Assembly: GCA_016190545.1 (NCBI GenBank)
Contig: JACPQI010000117.1
Location: 1-10,703, forward strand
Reading direction: 5' to 3'
Length of the DNA: 10,703 nucleotides
From: Chloroflexota bacterium
GTDB taxonomy: Bacteria; Chloroflexota; Dehalococcoidia; SHYB01; JACPQI01
This document shows, one piece after another, positions 1-7,286 of this stretch (positions are counted from its first letter, which is position 1; each line of letters begins with the position of its first letter). The position numbers and the translations under genes were made by a program. The notes under the pieces are model-generated. The model was not told the origin of the DNA. It did no database searches and saw only the letters and a list, made by a program, of their open reading frames with translations.

Positions 1-963
1 ACGGAGAAGCTGGCGGAGGAGCGCACCTACGGCCAGATCATCACGCTCACGGACCGCATGGACTACCTGGCCTCCATGTCGAACAACCTGGCCTACTGTG
101 TGACGGTGGAAAAGCTCATGGGCGTCACGACCCCGGAGCGGGCCCAGTACCTCCGGGTTCTCATGGTGGAGTTGATGCGCATCGCCAGCCATCTCATGGC
201 CCTGGGCTCCTTCATGAACGACGTGGGGGCCTTCGCCACGCCCTGGATGTACATGTTCCGCGAGCGCGAGAAGATCATGGACCTGTTCGAGATGGTGTGC
301 GGCGCCCGCATCACCTTCAGCTACATGCGGCCCGGCGGCGTCAGCATGGACCTGCCGCCGGAGTTCATGCCCGCCCTCACCACCTTCGTCGACGACATGA
401 AGACCCGCATCGACGACTACGAGGCCCTGCTGCGCGAGAACGAAATCCTCGTCGCCCGCACCAAGGGCGTCGGCGTCCTGCCCCTGGAGAAGGCCATCAA
501 CTGCTCGATAACCGGCCCCTGCCTGCGCGCCAGCGGCCTGGGCTGGGACCTGCGCCGGGCCGACCCGTACGAGGTGTACGAGCGGCTCCAGTTCGACATC
601 CCTACCGGCCAGTACGGCGATGTGTACGACCGCTTCCTGATGCGGCTGGAGGAGATGCGGCAGAGCCTGCGCATCGTCCGCCAGTGCATGGAGCAGATGC
701 CCACCGGGCCGGTGAAGGCTGAAGTGCCGAACCTCCTGCGCCCGCCCGTCGGCGAGGCCTACGGGCACGTGGAGGCGCCCAAGGGCGAATTGGGCTTCTA
801 CCTGGTCAGCGACGGCGGCATCTCGCCGTACCGCTGCCGCATCCGCGCTCCGTCGCTCATCAACTTGACGGTGCTGCGGGACATCAGCATCGGGTGGAAG
901 CTGGCCGACCTCATCGTGATCTTTGGCAGTCTTGACGTGAACGTCGGGGAGATTGACCGGTAA
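1..963 (+). CDS. nuoD: NADH-quinone oxidoreductase subunit D (NuoD, 49-kDa homologue), 5'-truncated
   Basis: This is the C-terminal 320 residues of the 49-kDa subunit of complex I, which together with NuoB forms the quinone-reduction site in the peripheral arm. The reading frame is open from base 1, before the first internal ATG at 58, so the gene starts upstream of the window; compared with the family's usual 370-410 residues, roughly 50-90 N-terminal residues are missing. Family marks are the RMDYLASMSNN segment (nt 55-87), whose Tyr at nt 64-66 aligns with the quinone-contacting Tyr of the family, the PKGELGFYLVSDGG segment near nt 778-819, and the standard C-terminus ending GSLDVNVGEIDR. 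The partner quinone-binding His would lie in the missing part. The stop TAA overlaps the nuoH ATG by one base, indicating translational coupling. No nuoE, F or G follows. Confidence 0.97.
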   Translation, partial: TEKLAEERTYGQIITLTDRMDYLASMSNNLAYCVTVEKLMGVTTPERAQYLRVLMVELMRIASHLMALGSFMNDVGAFATPWMYMFREREKIMDLFEMVCGARITFSYMRPGGVSMDLPPEFMPALTTFVDDMKTRIDDYEALLRENEILVARTKGVGVLPLEKAINCSITGPCLRASGLGWDLRRADPYEVYERLQFDIPTGQYGDVYDRFLMRLEEMRQSLRIVRQCMEQMPTGPVKAEVPNLLRPPVGEAYGHVEAPKGELGFYLVSDGGISPYRCRIRAPSLINLTVLRDISIGWKLADLIVIFGSLDVNVGEIDR

Positions 964-2243
964 TGGAACCGAGCGGCGCGCCAAACTGGGCCGAAAGGTG
1001 GATCCTTAACTTCTTTGGGACTGTGGGCGACAAGCTCCACAGCGGTCTGGATCCCTTGCCGGACTGGTTGGCGTTTATCCTTGTCGCCTTGATTGCGGCG
1101 GCGGTCATCGTGAACCTGCCCGCCATGCTCACCCCCTTCTTCATCTACATCGAGCGCAAGTGGCTGGGCCGCCTCCAGTCGCGCATCGGCCCCAACCGCG
1201 TCGGCCCCATGGGGCTGCTGCAGCCCTTCGCCGATGCGGTCAAGCTCATGACCAAGGAAGGCATCACGCCCACCAACGCGGACAAGCTCATCTTCAACGT
1301 GGCCCCGGTGCTGGCGGCTATCCCCGTCTTCATCGTCTTCTCCGTCATTCCCTATTCCTATCGGGCATCCTTCGCCGACCTCAACATCGGCATCCTGTTC
1401 GTCGTCGCCGTCACGGCGGTGATCGAGGTGGCGGTGTTCGCCGCGGCCTGGGCCTCCAACAACAAGTACGCTCTGGTGGGCGCCGCCCGCGCCGTCGCCA
1501 TGCTCATCAGCTATGAAATCCCGCTGGCCCTGGCTATCCTGCCCGTGGTCATCATGGCCGGCTCGCTGCGCATGAGCGATATCGTGGACGCCCAGCGCTT
1601 CGTGCCCTTCGCTATCATGCAGCCCCTGGCCTTCCTGCTGCTCTTCACCGCCGTCTCCGCCGAGCTCAACCGCACCCCCTTCGACGTGCTGGAGGCGGAG
1701 TCCGAGTTGACCACGGGCTACCATGTGGAGTACAGCGGCATGAAGTGGGGGCTGTTCATGCTGGGCGAGTACGCCGGCGCCTTCGCCTGGTGCGCCGTCA
1801 TCACCACCCTGTTCCTCAGCGGCTGGAAAGGGCCACTCTTGCCCGGCTACGTCTGGTTCGCCCTCAAGGTTCTGACGCTGTGGCTCATCTTCATCTGGGT
1901 GCGGGCTACCTTCCCGCGCCTGCGCATCGACCAGATCACAGGCTTCGCCTGGAAGTTCATGATGCCCATGGGCATCATCATCACGGCCGCTACCGCCATC
2001 GAGGTGCTGGCGGCCCAGAGCCTGGACCTGACCCAGACGGTGACGCTGCATGCCGGCACCGCTCTGGAGAAGCAGATTACGACGTTCCCGGAGTGGTTCG
2101 CTCTCATCAATATCGCGCTCAGTGTGGTGTTGATTGTGGGCGCGGTCAAGCTGTTCCGGTTCCAGGGCAAGACTCGCCAGGTGGTCCCGCAGCAGGCGGC
2201 TTCTCCTATGACGGAGCGGCCCGCTACGGTGGGGGGGAGGTAG
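963..2243 (+). CDS. nuoH: NADH-quinone oxidoreductase subunit H (NuoH)
   Basis: NuoH is the membrane subunit that links the peripheral arm to the proton-pumping arm and lines the entrance to the quinone chamber. The 426-residue product is strongly hydrophobic, with about eight membrane segments. Both family signatures are present: an ERK motif at residues 64-66 followed by the GPNRVGPMGLLQP loop, and NRTPFDVLEAESEL from residue 236 followed by GYHVEYSG. It is longer than the E. coli protein (about 325 residues). The extra length is an amphipathic N-terminal lead of about 35 residues and a hydrophilic tail of about 30 residues after the last membrane helix. The ATG at 963 is part of TAATG and has a GGGGAG Shine-Dalgarno at 946-951 inside nuoD. 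It is followed by nuoI after 3 nt. Confidence 0.97.
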   Translation: MEPSGAPNWAERWILNFFGTVGDKLHSGLDPLPDWLAFILVALIAAAVIVNLPAMLTPFFIYIERKWLGRLQSRIGPNRVGPMGLLQPFADAVKLMTKEGITPTNADKLIFNVAPVLAAIPVFIVFSVIPYSYRASFADLNIGILFVVAVTAVIEVAVFAAAWASNNKYALVGAARAVAMLISYEIPLALAILPVVIMAGSLRMSDIVDAQRFVPFAIMQPLAFLLLFTAVSAELNRTPFDVLEAESELTTGYHVEYSGMKWGLFMLGEYAGAFAWCAVITTLFLSGWKGPLLPGYVWFALKVLTLWLIFIWVRATFPRLRIDQITGFAWKFMMPMGIIITAATAIEVLAAQSLDLTQTVTLHAGTALEKQITTFPEWFALINIALSVVLIVGAVKLFRFQGKTRQVVPQQAASPMTERPATVGGR

Positions 2244-2246
2244 CAG

Positions 2247-2744
2247 ATGTACGGCGAGCAGCTTCTCAAAGGTCTAGGGGTCACGCTCAAGCACGCCTTC
2301 CGCAAGCCCTTCACGGTCCAGTACCCAGAGCAGCGCATTCCCGTCCAGCCCCGCTATCGCGGCTACGAGTTCGTGTGGTATGAGGACCGCTGCACCGGCT
2401 GCGCCTCCTGCGCCAAGTACTGTCCCCTGGGCATCATAAAGATCGTCACCCGCCCTGAGCCGAACCCTAACCACGGCAACGACTACAAGGTTGAGGTGTT
2501 CGACATCGATACCGGGCGCTGCATGATGTGCGCCCTGTGCGTGGAGGCCTGCCCCTACGATGCCCTGTTCATGGGCACCCAGTTCGAGCGGGCCCAGTAC
2601 GACCGGCTCAACCTGGTCATCCACAAGGACGAACTGGTTTCCTCCAAGAAGAAGCCGAGCGCCTTCCTACGCCCGCACCTGGAAGTAAAGGCGGGCCAGT
2701 ACACGCCCGAGACAGACCTATCTTCCCGCGAGGCTGGTCGCTAG
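2247..2744 (+). CDS. nuoI: NADH-quinone oxidoreductase subunit I (NuoI), 2x[4Fe-4S] ferredoxin-type
   Basis: NuoI carries the two tetranuclear clusters (N6a/N6b) that pass electrons towards the terminal cluster in NuoB. The 165-residue product has two intact CxxCxxCxxxCP motifs: C49, C52, C55 and C59, and C92, C95, C98 and C102. The N-terminal segment (about residues 1-40, including LKHAFRKPFTVQYPEQR) is the usual membrane-associated helix plus linker. The length is typical for the family. The ATG at 2247 follows a very strong purine-rich Shine-Dalgarno (GGGGGGAGG, 2232-2240) that overlaps the end of nuoH. The stop is 2 nt before nuoJ. No cluster ligand is missing, so it should be functional. 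Confidence 0.97.
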   Translation: MYGEQLLKGLGVTLKHAFRKPFTVQYPEQRIPVQPRYRGYEFVWYEDRCTGCASCAKYCPLGIIKIVTRPEPNPNHGNDYKVEVFDIDTGRCMMCALCVEACPYDALFMGTQFERAQYDRLNLVIHKDELVSSKKKPSAFLRPHLEVKAGQYTPETDLSSREAGR

Positions 2745-2746
2745 CG

Positions 2747-3274
2747 ATGAACGCGCAAGATACAGGCGTGGCGATCACCTTCTGGGCCATGGCGGTGGTC
2801 AGCGTGGGGTCCGCCCTGGCAGTGGTCTTGCTCCGCGACCTTTTCCGGTCCGCTGTGTTCCTGGTGACGGCCTTCCTGAGCGTCGCCGTCCTCTACGTCC
2901 TGCTTGAGGCAGACTTCCTGGCCGCAGTGCAGGTCCTCATCTACGCCGGGGCCATCGCCATCCTGCTCATCTTCGCCATCATGCTGACCCGGGACGTGCA
3001 AAAGGGCGGGCGGTTCAATAAGTACGCCGGGGCCGTGGGCGCGTTGGCTATCCTGGTCTTCATCACGATAGCCGTCGTCGTGCTCAATACCGATTGGGGG
3101 ACGCCCAACGAGGCGGCGAACCCCGCCATGGCCGGGGCCATCGCCCAGGACAAGGGCACCACGGCGGCCATTGCGGACACCCTCTTCAACAAGTACGTGC
3201 TGCCCATGGAAGCGGGAGCGGCCCTGCTGCTGGCGGCCATGATCGGCGCCCTCAGCCTGGGGCGGGAAAGGTAA
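2747..3274 (+). CDS. nuoJ: NADH-quinone oxidoreductase subunit J (NuoJ)
   Basis: NuoJ is a five-helix membrane subunit of the complex I membrane arm. The product is 175 residues. The third helix carries the conserved YAGAIAILLIFAIML stretch, which in characterised complexes contains the pi-bulge implicated in coupling. A polar loop around residues 112-145 precedes the last helix, and the protein ends in a short charged tail (LGRER). The open frame extends back to 2528, but that part overlaps nuoI and reads as arginine/proline-rich shadow sequence, so the ATG at 2747 is chosen. Its ribosome binding site is weak (GAGG at 2730-2733, spacing 13), which suggests coupling to the termination of nuoI. 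Confidence 0.95.
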   Translation: MNAQDTGVAITFWAMAVVSVGSALAVVLLRDLFRSAVFLVTAFLSVAVLYVLLEADFLAAVQVLIYAGAIAILLIFAIMLTRDVQKGGRFNKYAGAVGALAILVFITIAVVVLNTDWGTPNEAANPAMAGAIAQDKGTTAAIADTLFNKYVLPMEAGAALLLAAMIGALSLGRER

Positions 3275-3279
3275 CAGGT

Positions 3280-3591
3280 ATGGAGATTGGCCTGAACCAC
3301 TATCTCGTGCTGTCCGGTGTCCTCTTCTCCATCGGCCTGTTTGGCGCGCTGGCCAAGCGCAACGTGGTGGCCATGCTCATGTCCATCGAGATCATGTTCA
3401 ACGCGGTGAACGTGGCGATGGTGGCCTTCTCCCACTTCGTCACGCCGTCGCTGCTTACCGGGCAGATTTTCGCCATCTTCATCGCCACCGTTGCGGCGGC
3501 GGAGGTAGCCTTGGGGCTGGGCATCATCATCGCCGTGGCCCGGGCCCGCGATACGGTGGAAGCTACTGACGCCAGCACCATGCGAGGCTAA
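3280..3591 (+). CDS. nuoK: NADH-quinone oxidoreductase subunit K (NuoK)
   Basis: NuoK is the small three-helix membrane subunit related to MrpC/MnhC of multisubunit antiporters, and contributes an ion path beside NuoJ and NuoN. The product is 103 residues, the normal size. The two membrane-embedded glutamates characteristic of the family are present: E37 in the LMSIEIMFNAVN helix and E75 in the AAAEVALGLG helix. The start is the ATG at 3280, preceded by GGGAAAGG at 3264-3271 with 8-nt spacing; the longer open frame back to 3094 overlaps nuoJ and is not real. The last dozen residues (after IAVARARD) are polar and not conserved. The stop is 3 nt before the next gene. Confidence 0.97.
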   Translation: MEIGLNHYLVLSGVLFSIGLFGALAKRNVVAMLMSIEIMFNAVNVAMVAFSHFVTPSLLTGQIFAIFIATVAAAEVALGLGIIIAVARARDTVEATDASTMRG

Positions 3592-3594
3592 GCA

Positions 3595-3789
3595 ATGTGG
3601 GCTGAGTTCAAACGCGCACCCAATCTCATGACGGCTGAGATGTGGAAGGAGCTCTTTGAAGGGGAGGGCCTTCCCACGCGGATCCTGCCGGAAGGCGATA
3701 TCCGCTCGTGGAGCGAGACCGTGCCCTTCATCGTTTATGTCCCCCGAGGACGGGAGCACGTGGCCGAAGAAATCCTGAGGAAGGTCTAG
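3595..3789 (+). CDS. Small DUF2007-like protein embedded in the nuo operon
   Basis: This encodes a 64-residue soluble protein, not a recognised complex I subunit. Its layout resembles the DUF2007 family (described as putative prokaryotic signal-transducing proteins): a first strand ending in the RAPN motif (residues 7-10), a helix at about 11-25 (AEMWKELFEGEG), a strand around TRILPEG, a hydrophobic strand FIVYVPRG at 45-52, and a final helix HVAEEILRKV. No Cys, metal motif or signal peptide is seen. The start is well supported by GAGG at 3584-3587, 7 nt before the ATG, only 3 nt after nuoK. The stop lies 3 nt before the nuoL start, and its last codons contain the nuoL Shine-Dalgarno, so it must be co-translated with nuoL. 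The family call is from pattern memory. The function is unknown; an assembly or regulatory role would be pure inference. Confidence 0.82.
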   Translation: MWAEFKRAPNLMTAEMWKELFEGEGLPTRILPEGDIRSWSETVPFIVYVPRGREHVAEEILRKV

Positions 3790-3792
3790 CCT

Positions 3793-5760
3793 GTGCCTGA
3801 ACTAGCCGCCTGGTTCATCCTGCTGCTGCCGCTTGGCGCCTTCGTCCTCAACGGCTTCCTAGTACGACCCTTCCTGGGACCCAAGGCCCAGGTCGCCGGT
3901 CTTATTACCATTCTCGCTATCCTTGGCTCCCTCATTCTCTCCTTCTGGGCCTTCGGCGATGTCCGCAGCGGAGGCGCCCTGGACTTCCATCCCCACGAGT
4001 GGATGAAGGTGGGGCCGCTCACCGTCGAGCTGGGCCTGCGCGTGGACGGCCTCACCGCCATCATGCTTCTGGTGGTGACCATCGTCAGCTTGCTGGTCCA
4101 GATTTACTCCCTGGGCTACATGGCCGGCGACCCGAGCTTCACCCGCTACTACACCTACATGGCCCTCTTCACCACCTCCATGTTGGGGCTGGTGATGGCG
4201 GACAACCTGCTCATGATGTTCGTGTTCTGGGAGCTGGTGGGCACCTGCTCCTACCTGCTTATCGGCTTCTGGTACCACAAGCCCAGCGCCGCCCGAGCGG
4301 CGGTGAAGGCCTTCGTCGTCACTCGCTTCGGCGACCTGGGATTCCTTATCGCCATCCTGTTTGCCTACAAGGTCGTCGGCACCTTTAACATCGACGAATT
4401 GGAGAAAGCCGCCGCCGCGGGTGTCCTTAGCGGGGCAGCCCTGACCTGGTTTACGTTGGGTGTCTTCTCCGGCGCCGTAGGCAAGAGTGCCCAGTTCCCA
4501 CTCCACACCTGGTTGCCGGATGCCATGGAAGGCCCTACACCGGTCAGCGCCCTCATTCATGCCGCGACCATGGTGGCCGCAGGCGTGTTCCTGGTAGCCC
4601 GCACCTTCCCCATCTTCGAGCACTCGGCGACGGCCCTCAACCTGGTCGCCAGCCTGGGCGCGGTCACCGCCATCATGGCGGCCAGCATGGGCCTGGTGAT
4701 GAACGACATCAAGCGGGTCATGGCCTACTCCACGGTGAGCCAGCTTGGCTTCATGATGGTGGCCCTGGGCATGGGGTCGCCGGTGGCGGCCATGTTCCAC
4801 CTGTTCACCCACGCCTTCTTCAAGGGCCTTCTGTTCCTGGGATCCGGCAGTGTGAGCCACGCCGTCGGCGGCACCTTCGACATGCGGAAGATGGGCGGCC
4901 TGCGTAAATACATGCCCTGGACCTACATCACGCTCCTTATCGCGGGCCTCAGCCTCTCCGGTATCTTCCCTCTGGCCGGGTTCTGGAGCAAGGACGAGAT
5001 CCTCAACGCCGCCTGGCACGGCCATAAAGCGGTGTTTTGGGTCACTATCATCGCCGCCTTCATGACCGCCTTCTATATCTTTCGGGCCATCTTCCTCACC
5101 TTTGAAGGTGAGTACAAGGGTGGCGGCGCGCCCGATCCTGCTCCCATGATGGAGGGCGGCCACGACGACCATGTCGCTCACGGCCACGGCGAACACGGTC
5201 ACGGCAAGCCCCACGAGTCGCCAGCCGCTATGGTGCTGCCACTGGTTGTTCTGGCTGTCGGCGCTATCATCACCGGCTTTGTCAACCCACCCGGCTTCGA
5301 TTTCCTGGGCATACCTGCCCACTGGTTTGGCGAGTTCATCGTTCCGGATGAGCATGCCCTGGAGTTCAACTGGAGCATCGCCATCGCCTCCTCCATTGTG
5401 GCGGTGGCTGGCATTGGGCTGGCCTACCTGGTGTACGGCGCACGGGTCATCTCCGCCGAAAGTCTGGGTAGACTGTTCAAGCCAGCCTACATCGTCGTCT
5501 CCCGCAAGTACTTCATGGACGAGCTGTATGAGGGCTTTCTGGTGCGCCGGGTCTTCTACCGTGGCGTCACGTACGTCACGTCAGAATTCGATCGCGTGGT
5601 GGTTGATGGCGTGGCCAACCTGGCGGGATGGACAGGGCGCAATACTGGCCGTGTCCTCGCTCTGCTGCAAACGGGCCAGGTGCAGGCCTACGGCGCCGTC
5701 GTGTCCTTGGGCTTGGTGCTTATTGTGTTGGCTTTCGCTGTACGGCGGTGGGTGGGTTAG
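3793..5760 (+). CDS. nuoL: NADH-quinone oxidoreductase subunit L (NuoL)
   Basis: NuoL is the distal antiporter-like proton-pumping subunit, related to MrpA/MnhA, with a C-terminal lateral helix running along the membrane arm. The product is 655 residues (E. coli about 613). Key residues are in place: E147 in FWELVG (helix 5), K231 in GKSAQFPLHTWLPDA (helix 7), and K400 in FWSKDE (helix 12), matching E144, K229 and K399 of E. coli. Residues about 436-476 form a hydrophilic loop with seven His in 18 residues (457-474). The last part (RLFKPAYIVVSRKYFMDELY onwards) corresponds to the lateral helix and final anchor helix. The start is GTG at 3793, with GAGGAAGG at 3777-3784 and 8-nt spacing, giving PELAAWFILLLPLGAF as the first helix. 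Confidence 0.97.
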   Translation: MPELAAWFILLLPLGAFVLNGFLVRPFLGPKAQVAGLITILAILGSLILSFWAFGDVRSGGALDFHPHEWMKVGPLTVELGLRVDGLTAIMLLVVTIVSLLVQIYSLGYMAGDPSFTRYYTYMALFTTSMLGLVMADNLLMMFVFWELVGTCSYLLIGFWYHKPSAARAAVKAFVVTRFGDLGFLIAILFAYKVVGTFNIDELEKAAAAGVLSGAALTWFTLGVFSGAVGKSAQFPLHTWLPDAMEGPTPVSALIHAATMVAAGVFLVARTFPIFEHSATALNLVASLGAVTAIMAASMGLVMNDIKRVMAYSTVSQLGFMMVALGMGSPVAAMFHLFTHAFFKGLLFLGSGSVSHAVGGTFDMRKMGGLRKYMPWTYITLLIAGLSLSGIFPLAGFWSKDEILNAAWHGHKAVFWVTIIAAFMTAFYIFRAIFLTFEGEYKGGGAPDPAPMMEGGHDDHVAHGHGEHGHGKPHESPAAMVLPLVVLAVGAIITGFVNPPGFDFLGIPAHWFGEFIVPDEHALEFNWSIAIASSIVAVAGIGLAYLVYGARVISAESLGRLFKPAYIVVSRKYFMDELYEGFLVRRVFYRGVTYVTSEFDRVVVDGVANLAGWTGRNTGRVLALLQTGQVQAYGAVVSLGLVLIVLAFAVRRWVG

Positions 5761-5778
5761 CGTGGAGGCCGCGTAAGC

Positions 5779-5786
5779 GAGAGGAG
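5779..5786 (+). promoter_or_regulatory. Ribosome binding site of nuoM
   Basis: GAGAGGAG lies 6 nt before the GTG at 5793, in the only non-trivial gap of the operon (32 nt, 5761-5792). It decides the GTG start of nuoM. Because it lies outside the preceding gene, nuoM is the one subunit here that can be initiated independently of upstream translation. No promoter-like elements are visible in the gap. Confidence 0.75.
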
Positions 5787-5792
5787 TAGAGG

Positions 5793-7286
5793 GTGGAAGC
5801 GCTGTTACAACAGAACTTGAGCGGCGACCTCAATCCGGGTCTGCTGACGGCCATCGTCTTCTTGCCGGCGGCGGGCGCTGCGCTGCTGGCCCTCTTCTTC
5901 CGCGACCCACAGAAGGTCCGTATCTGGGCCGCCCTGGTCACCCTGGCCACCCTGGTGCTCACCGTTGTCATGTACGTCAGCTTCAACCGGGACAGCGCCG
6001 ATTTTCAATTCGCCGAGCGCCTGAATTGGCTCTCCGAATTCAATGTCCAGTACCTGCTGGGCGTCGACGGCCTCAGCGCGCCGCTGGTCCTGCTGACAGG
6101 ATTGCTCGGCTTCTGCTCCGTCCTGGTGTCGTGGGGCATCTCGCTGCGCCCCAAGGAGTACTTCATCTGGCTGCTGGTCCTGGAGACCGGCGTGATGGGT
6201 GTGTTCACCTCCCTTGATTTCCTGCAGTTCTTCCTGTTCTGGGAGGTGGAGCTCATACCCATGTTCCTGCTCATCTCCATCTGGGGCAGCGGCCGCAAAG
6301 AGTACTCGGCGATGAAGTTCCTCATCTTCACGGTGCTCGGCAGCGCCTTCATGCTGGTGGGCATCCTGGTCTTGTTCTTCACCGCTGGCACCTTCGATAT
6401 GGTCGAGCTGGCGGGCATGGACCTCAAGCCAGCTCTGCTCTCCGCCAATGTGGTGTTCTTCTTCCTCTTTGCCGCCTTCGCCATCAAGCTGCCGATATGG
6501 CCCGTCCACACCTGGTTGCCGGACGCTCATACCGATGCGCCGACGGCCGTGAGCGTGATGCTGGCGGGCGTGCTGCTGAAGATGGGGGCCTACGGCATCA
6601 TCCGTATCTGCGTGACGCTGCTGCCGGCGGTCGCCCAAGAGTTCAGTACAGAGCTTGCGGTGCTGGCGGCTATCAGCATTCTCTACGGCGCCTTTGTGGT
6701 GTTGCAGCAGCAGGACCTGAAGCGGCTCATCGCCTATAGCTCCGTGAGCCACATGGGCTACGTGTTGCTGGGTGTCTCCGCCCTGGGCGTCGTGGGCCTC
6801 ACCGGAGCGTCGCTTCAGATGTTTTCCCATGGCCTGATCACCGGCCTCCTGTTCATGCTTGTGGGACTGGTCTATGAGAAGGCACATACACGGCACATCC
6901 CAGACCTGGGCGGGCTGGCTTCACGCATGCCCTTGATAGCCGCGGTCATGCTTTTGGCTGCCCTGGCTTCCCTGGGCCTGCCGTCGATGGCTGGTTTCGT
7001 CTCCGAGGTGACAGTCTTCCTCGGCACCTTCGAGGCCCATCGGATTCCCACTGTCCTGGGCGTGTTCGGTGTGGTGATCACGGCGGGCTATACCTTGTGG
7101 ATGGTGTGGCGGGTCATGTTCGGTCCTGGCAAGGCCAAGTACGCACACATCGGGGATGCCTCGATACGTGAAGCGATACCGCTTGCCCTCATGTCTATCG
7201 CCATCATGGTCATGGGTATCTATCCTTCGGTCATCTCCGATGTGTACCGCATCGGCATCGAGCCCATTGCGGCGAGGCTGTCCTAG
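5793..7286 (+). CDS. nuoM: NADH-quinone oxidoreductase subunit M (NuoM)
   Basis: NuoM is the second antiporter-like ion-pumping subunit of the membrane arm, related to MrpD/MnhD. The product is 497 residues, normal for the family, with about 14 membrane helices. The functional residues are conserved: E151 in FWEVELIP, K232 in FAIKLPIWPVHTWLPDAH, K263 in LLKMGAYG, and E405 in GFVSEVTVFLG, corresponding to E144, K234, K265 and E407 of E. coli. The start is GTG at 5793 with a good Shine-Dalgarno 6 nt upstream. The product ends IAARLS, and its TAG directly abuts the ATG of the Nudix gene with no spacer. Confidence 0.97.
   Translation: MEALLQQNLSGDLNPGLLTAIVFLPAAGAALLALFFRDPQKVRIWAALVTLATLVLTVVMYVSFNRDSADFQFAERLNWLSEFNVQYLLGVDGLSAPLVLLTGLLGFCSVLVSWGISLRPKEYFIWLLVLETGVMGVFTSLDFLQFFLFWEVELIPMFLLISIWGSGRKEYSAMKFLIFTVLGSAFMLVGILVLFFTAGTFDMVELAGMDLKPALLSANVVFFFLFAAFAIKLPIWPVHTWLPDAHTDAPTAVSVMLAGVLLKMGAYGIIRICVTLLPAVAQEFSTELAVLAAISILYGAFVVLQQQDLKRLIAYSSVSHMGYVLLGVSALGVVGLTGASLQMFSHGLITGLLFMLVGLVYEKAHTRHIPDLGGLASRMPLIAAVMLLAALASLGLPSMAGFVSEVTVFLGTFEAHRIPTVLGVFGVVITAGYTLWMVWRVMFGPGKAKYAHIGDASIREAIPLALMSIAIMVMGIYPSVISDVYRIGIEPIAARLS

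Noticed and set aside
798..2051. Long antisense open frame (417 codons) across nuoD/nuoH
   Set aside because: Its product is His/Gly/Asp/Glu-rich low-complexity sequence, the usual mirror image of a GC-rich gene for hydrophobic helices. There is no family motif, and the strongly conserved sense genes explain the region.
2528..2746. Upstream extension of nuoJ inside nuoI
   Set aside because: This part of the open frame overlaps the second 4Fe-4S motif region and C-terminus of nuoI and reads as Arg/Pro/Gly-rich shadow. The ATG at 2747 gives the correct NuoJ N-terminus.
4502..4520. 19-nt exact match between nuoL (4502-4520) and nuoM (6505-6523), considered as a repeat
   Set aside because: It encodes the shared HTWLPD motif of the paralogous antiporter-like subunits with the same codons. 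Homology plus codon bias explain it; it is not a mobile or regulatory repeat.
3859..5355. Very long antisense open frame (498 codons) opposite nuoL
   Set aside because: It has the same antisense composition artefact (H, G, D, E, Q-rich, no domain); nuoL on the + strand is unmistakable.
5805..6896. Antisense open frame (363 codons) opposite nuoM
   Set aside because: It is a shadow of nuoM with His/Gln/Asp-rich low-complexity product and no recognisable motif.
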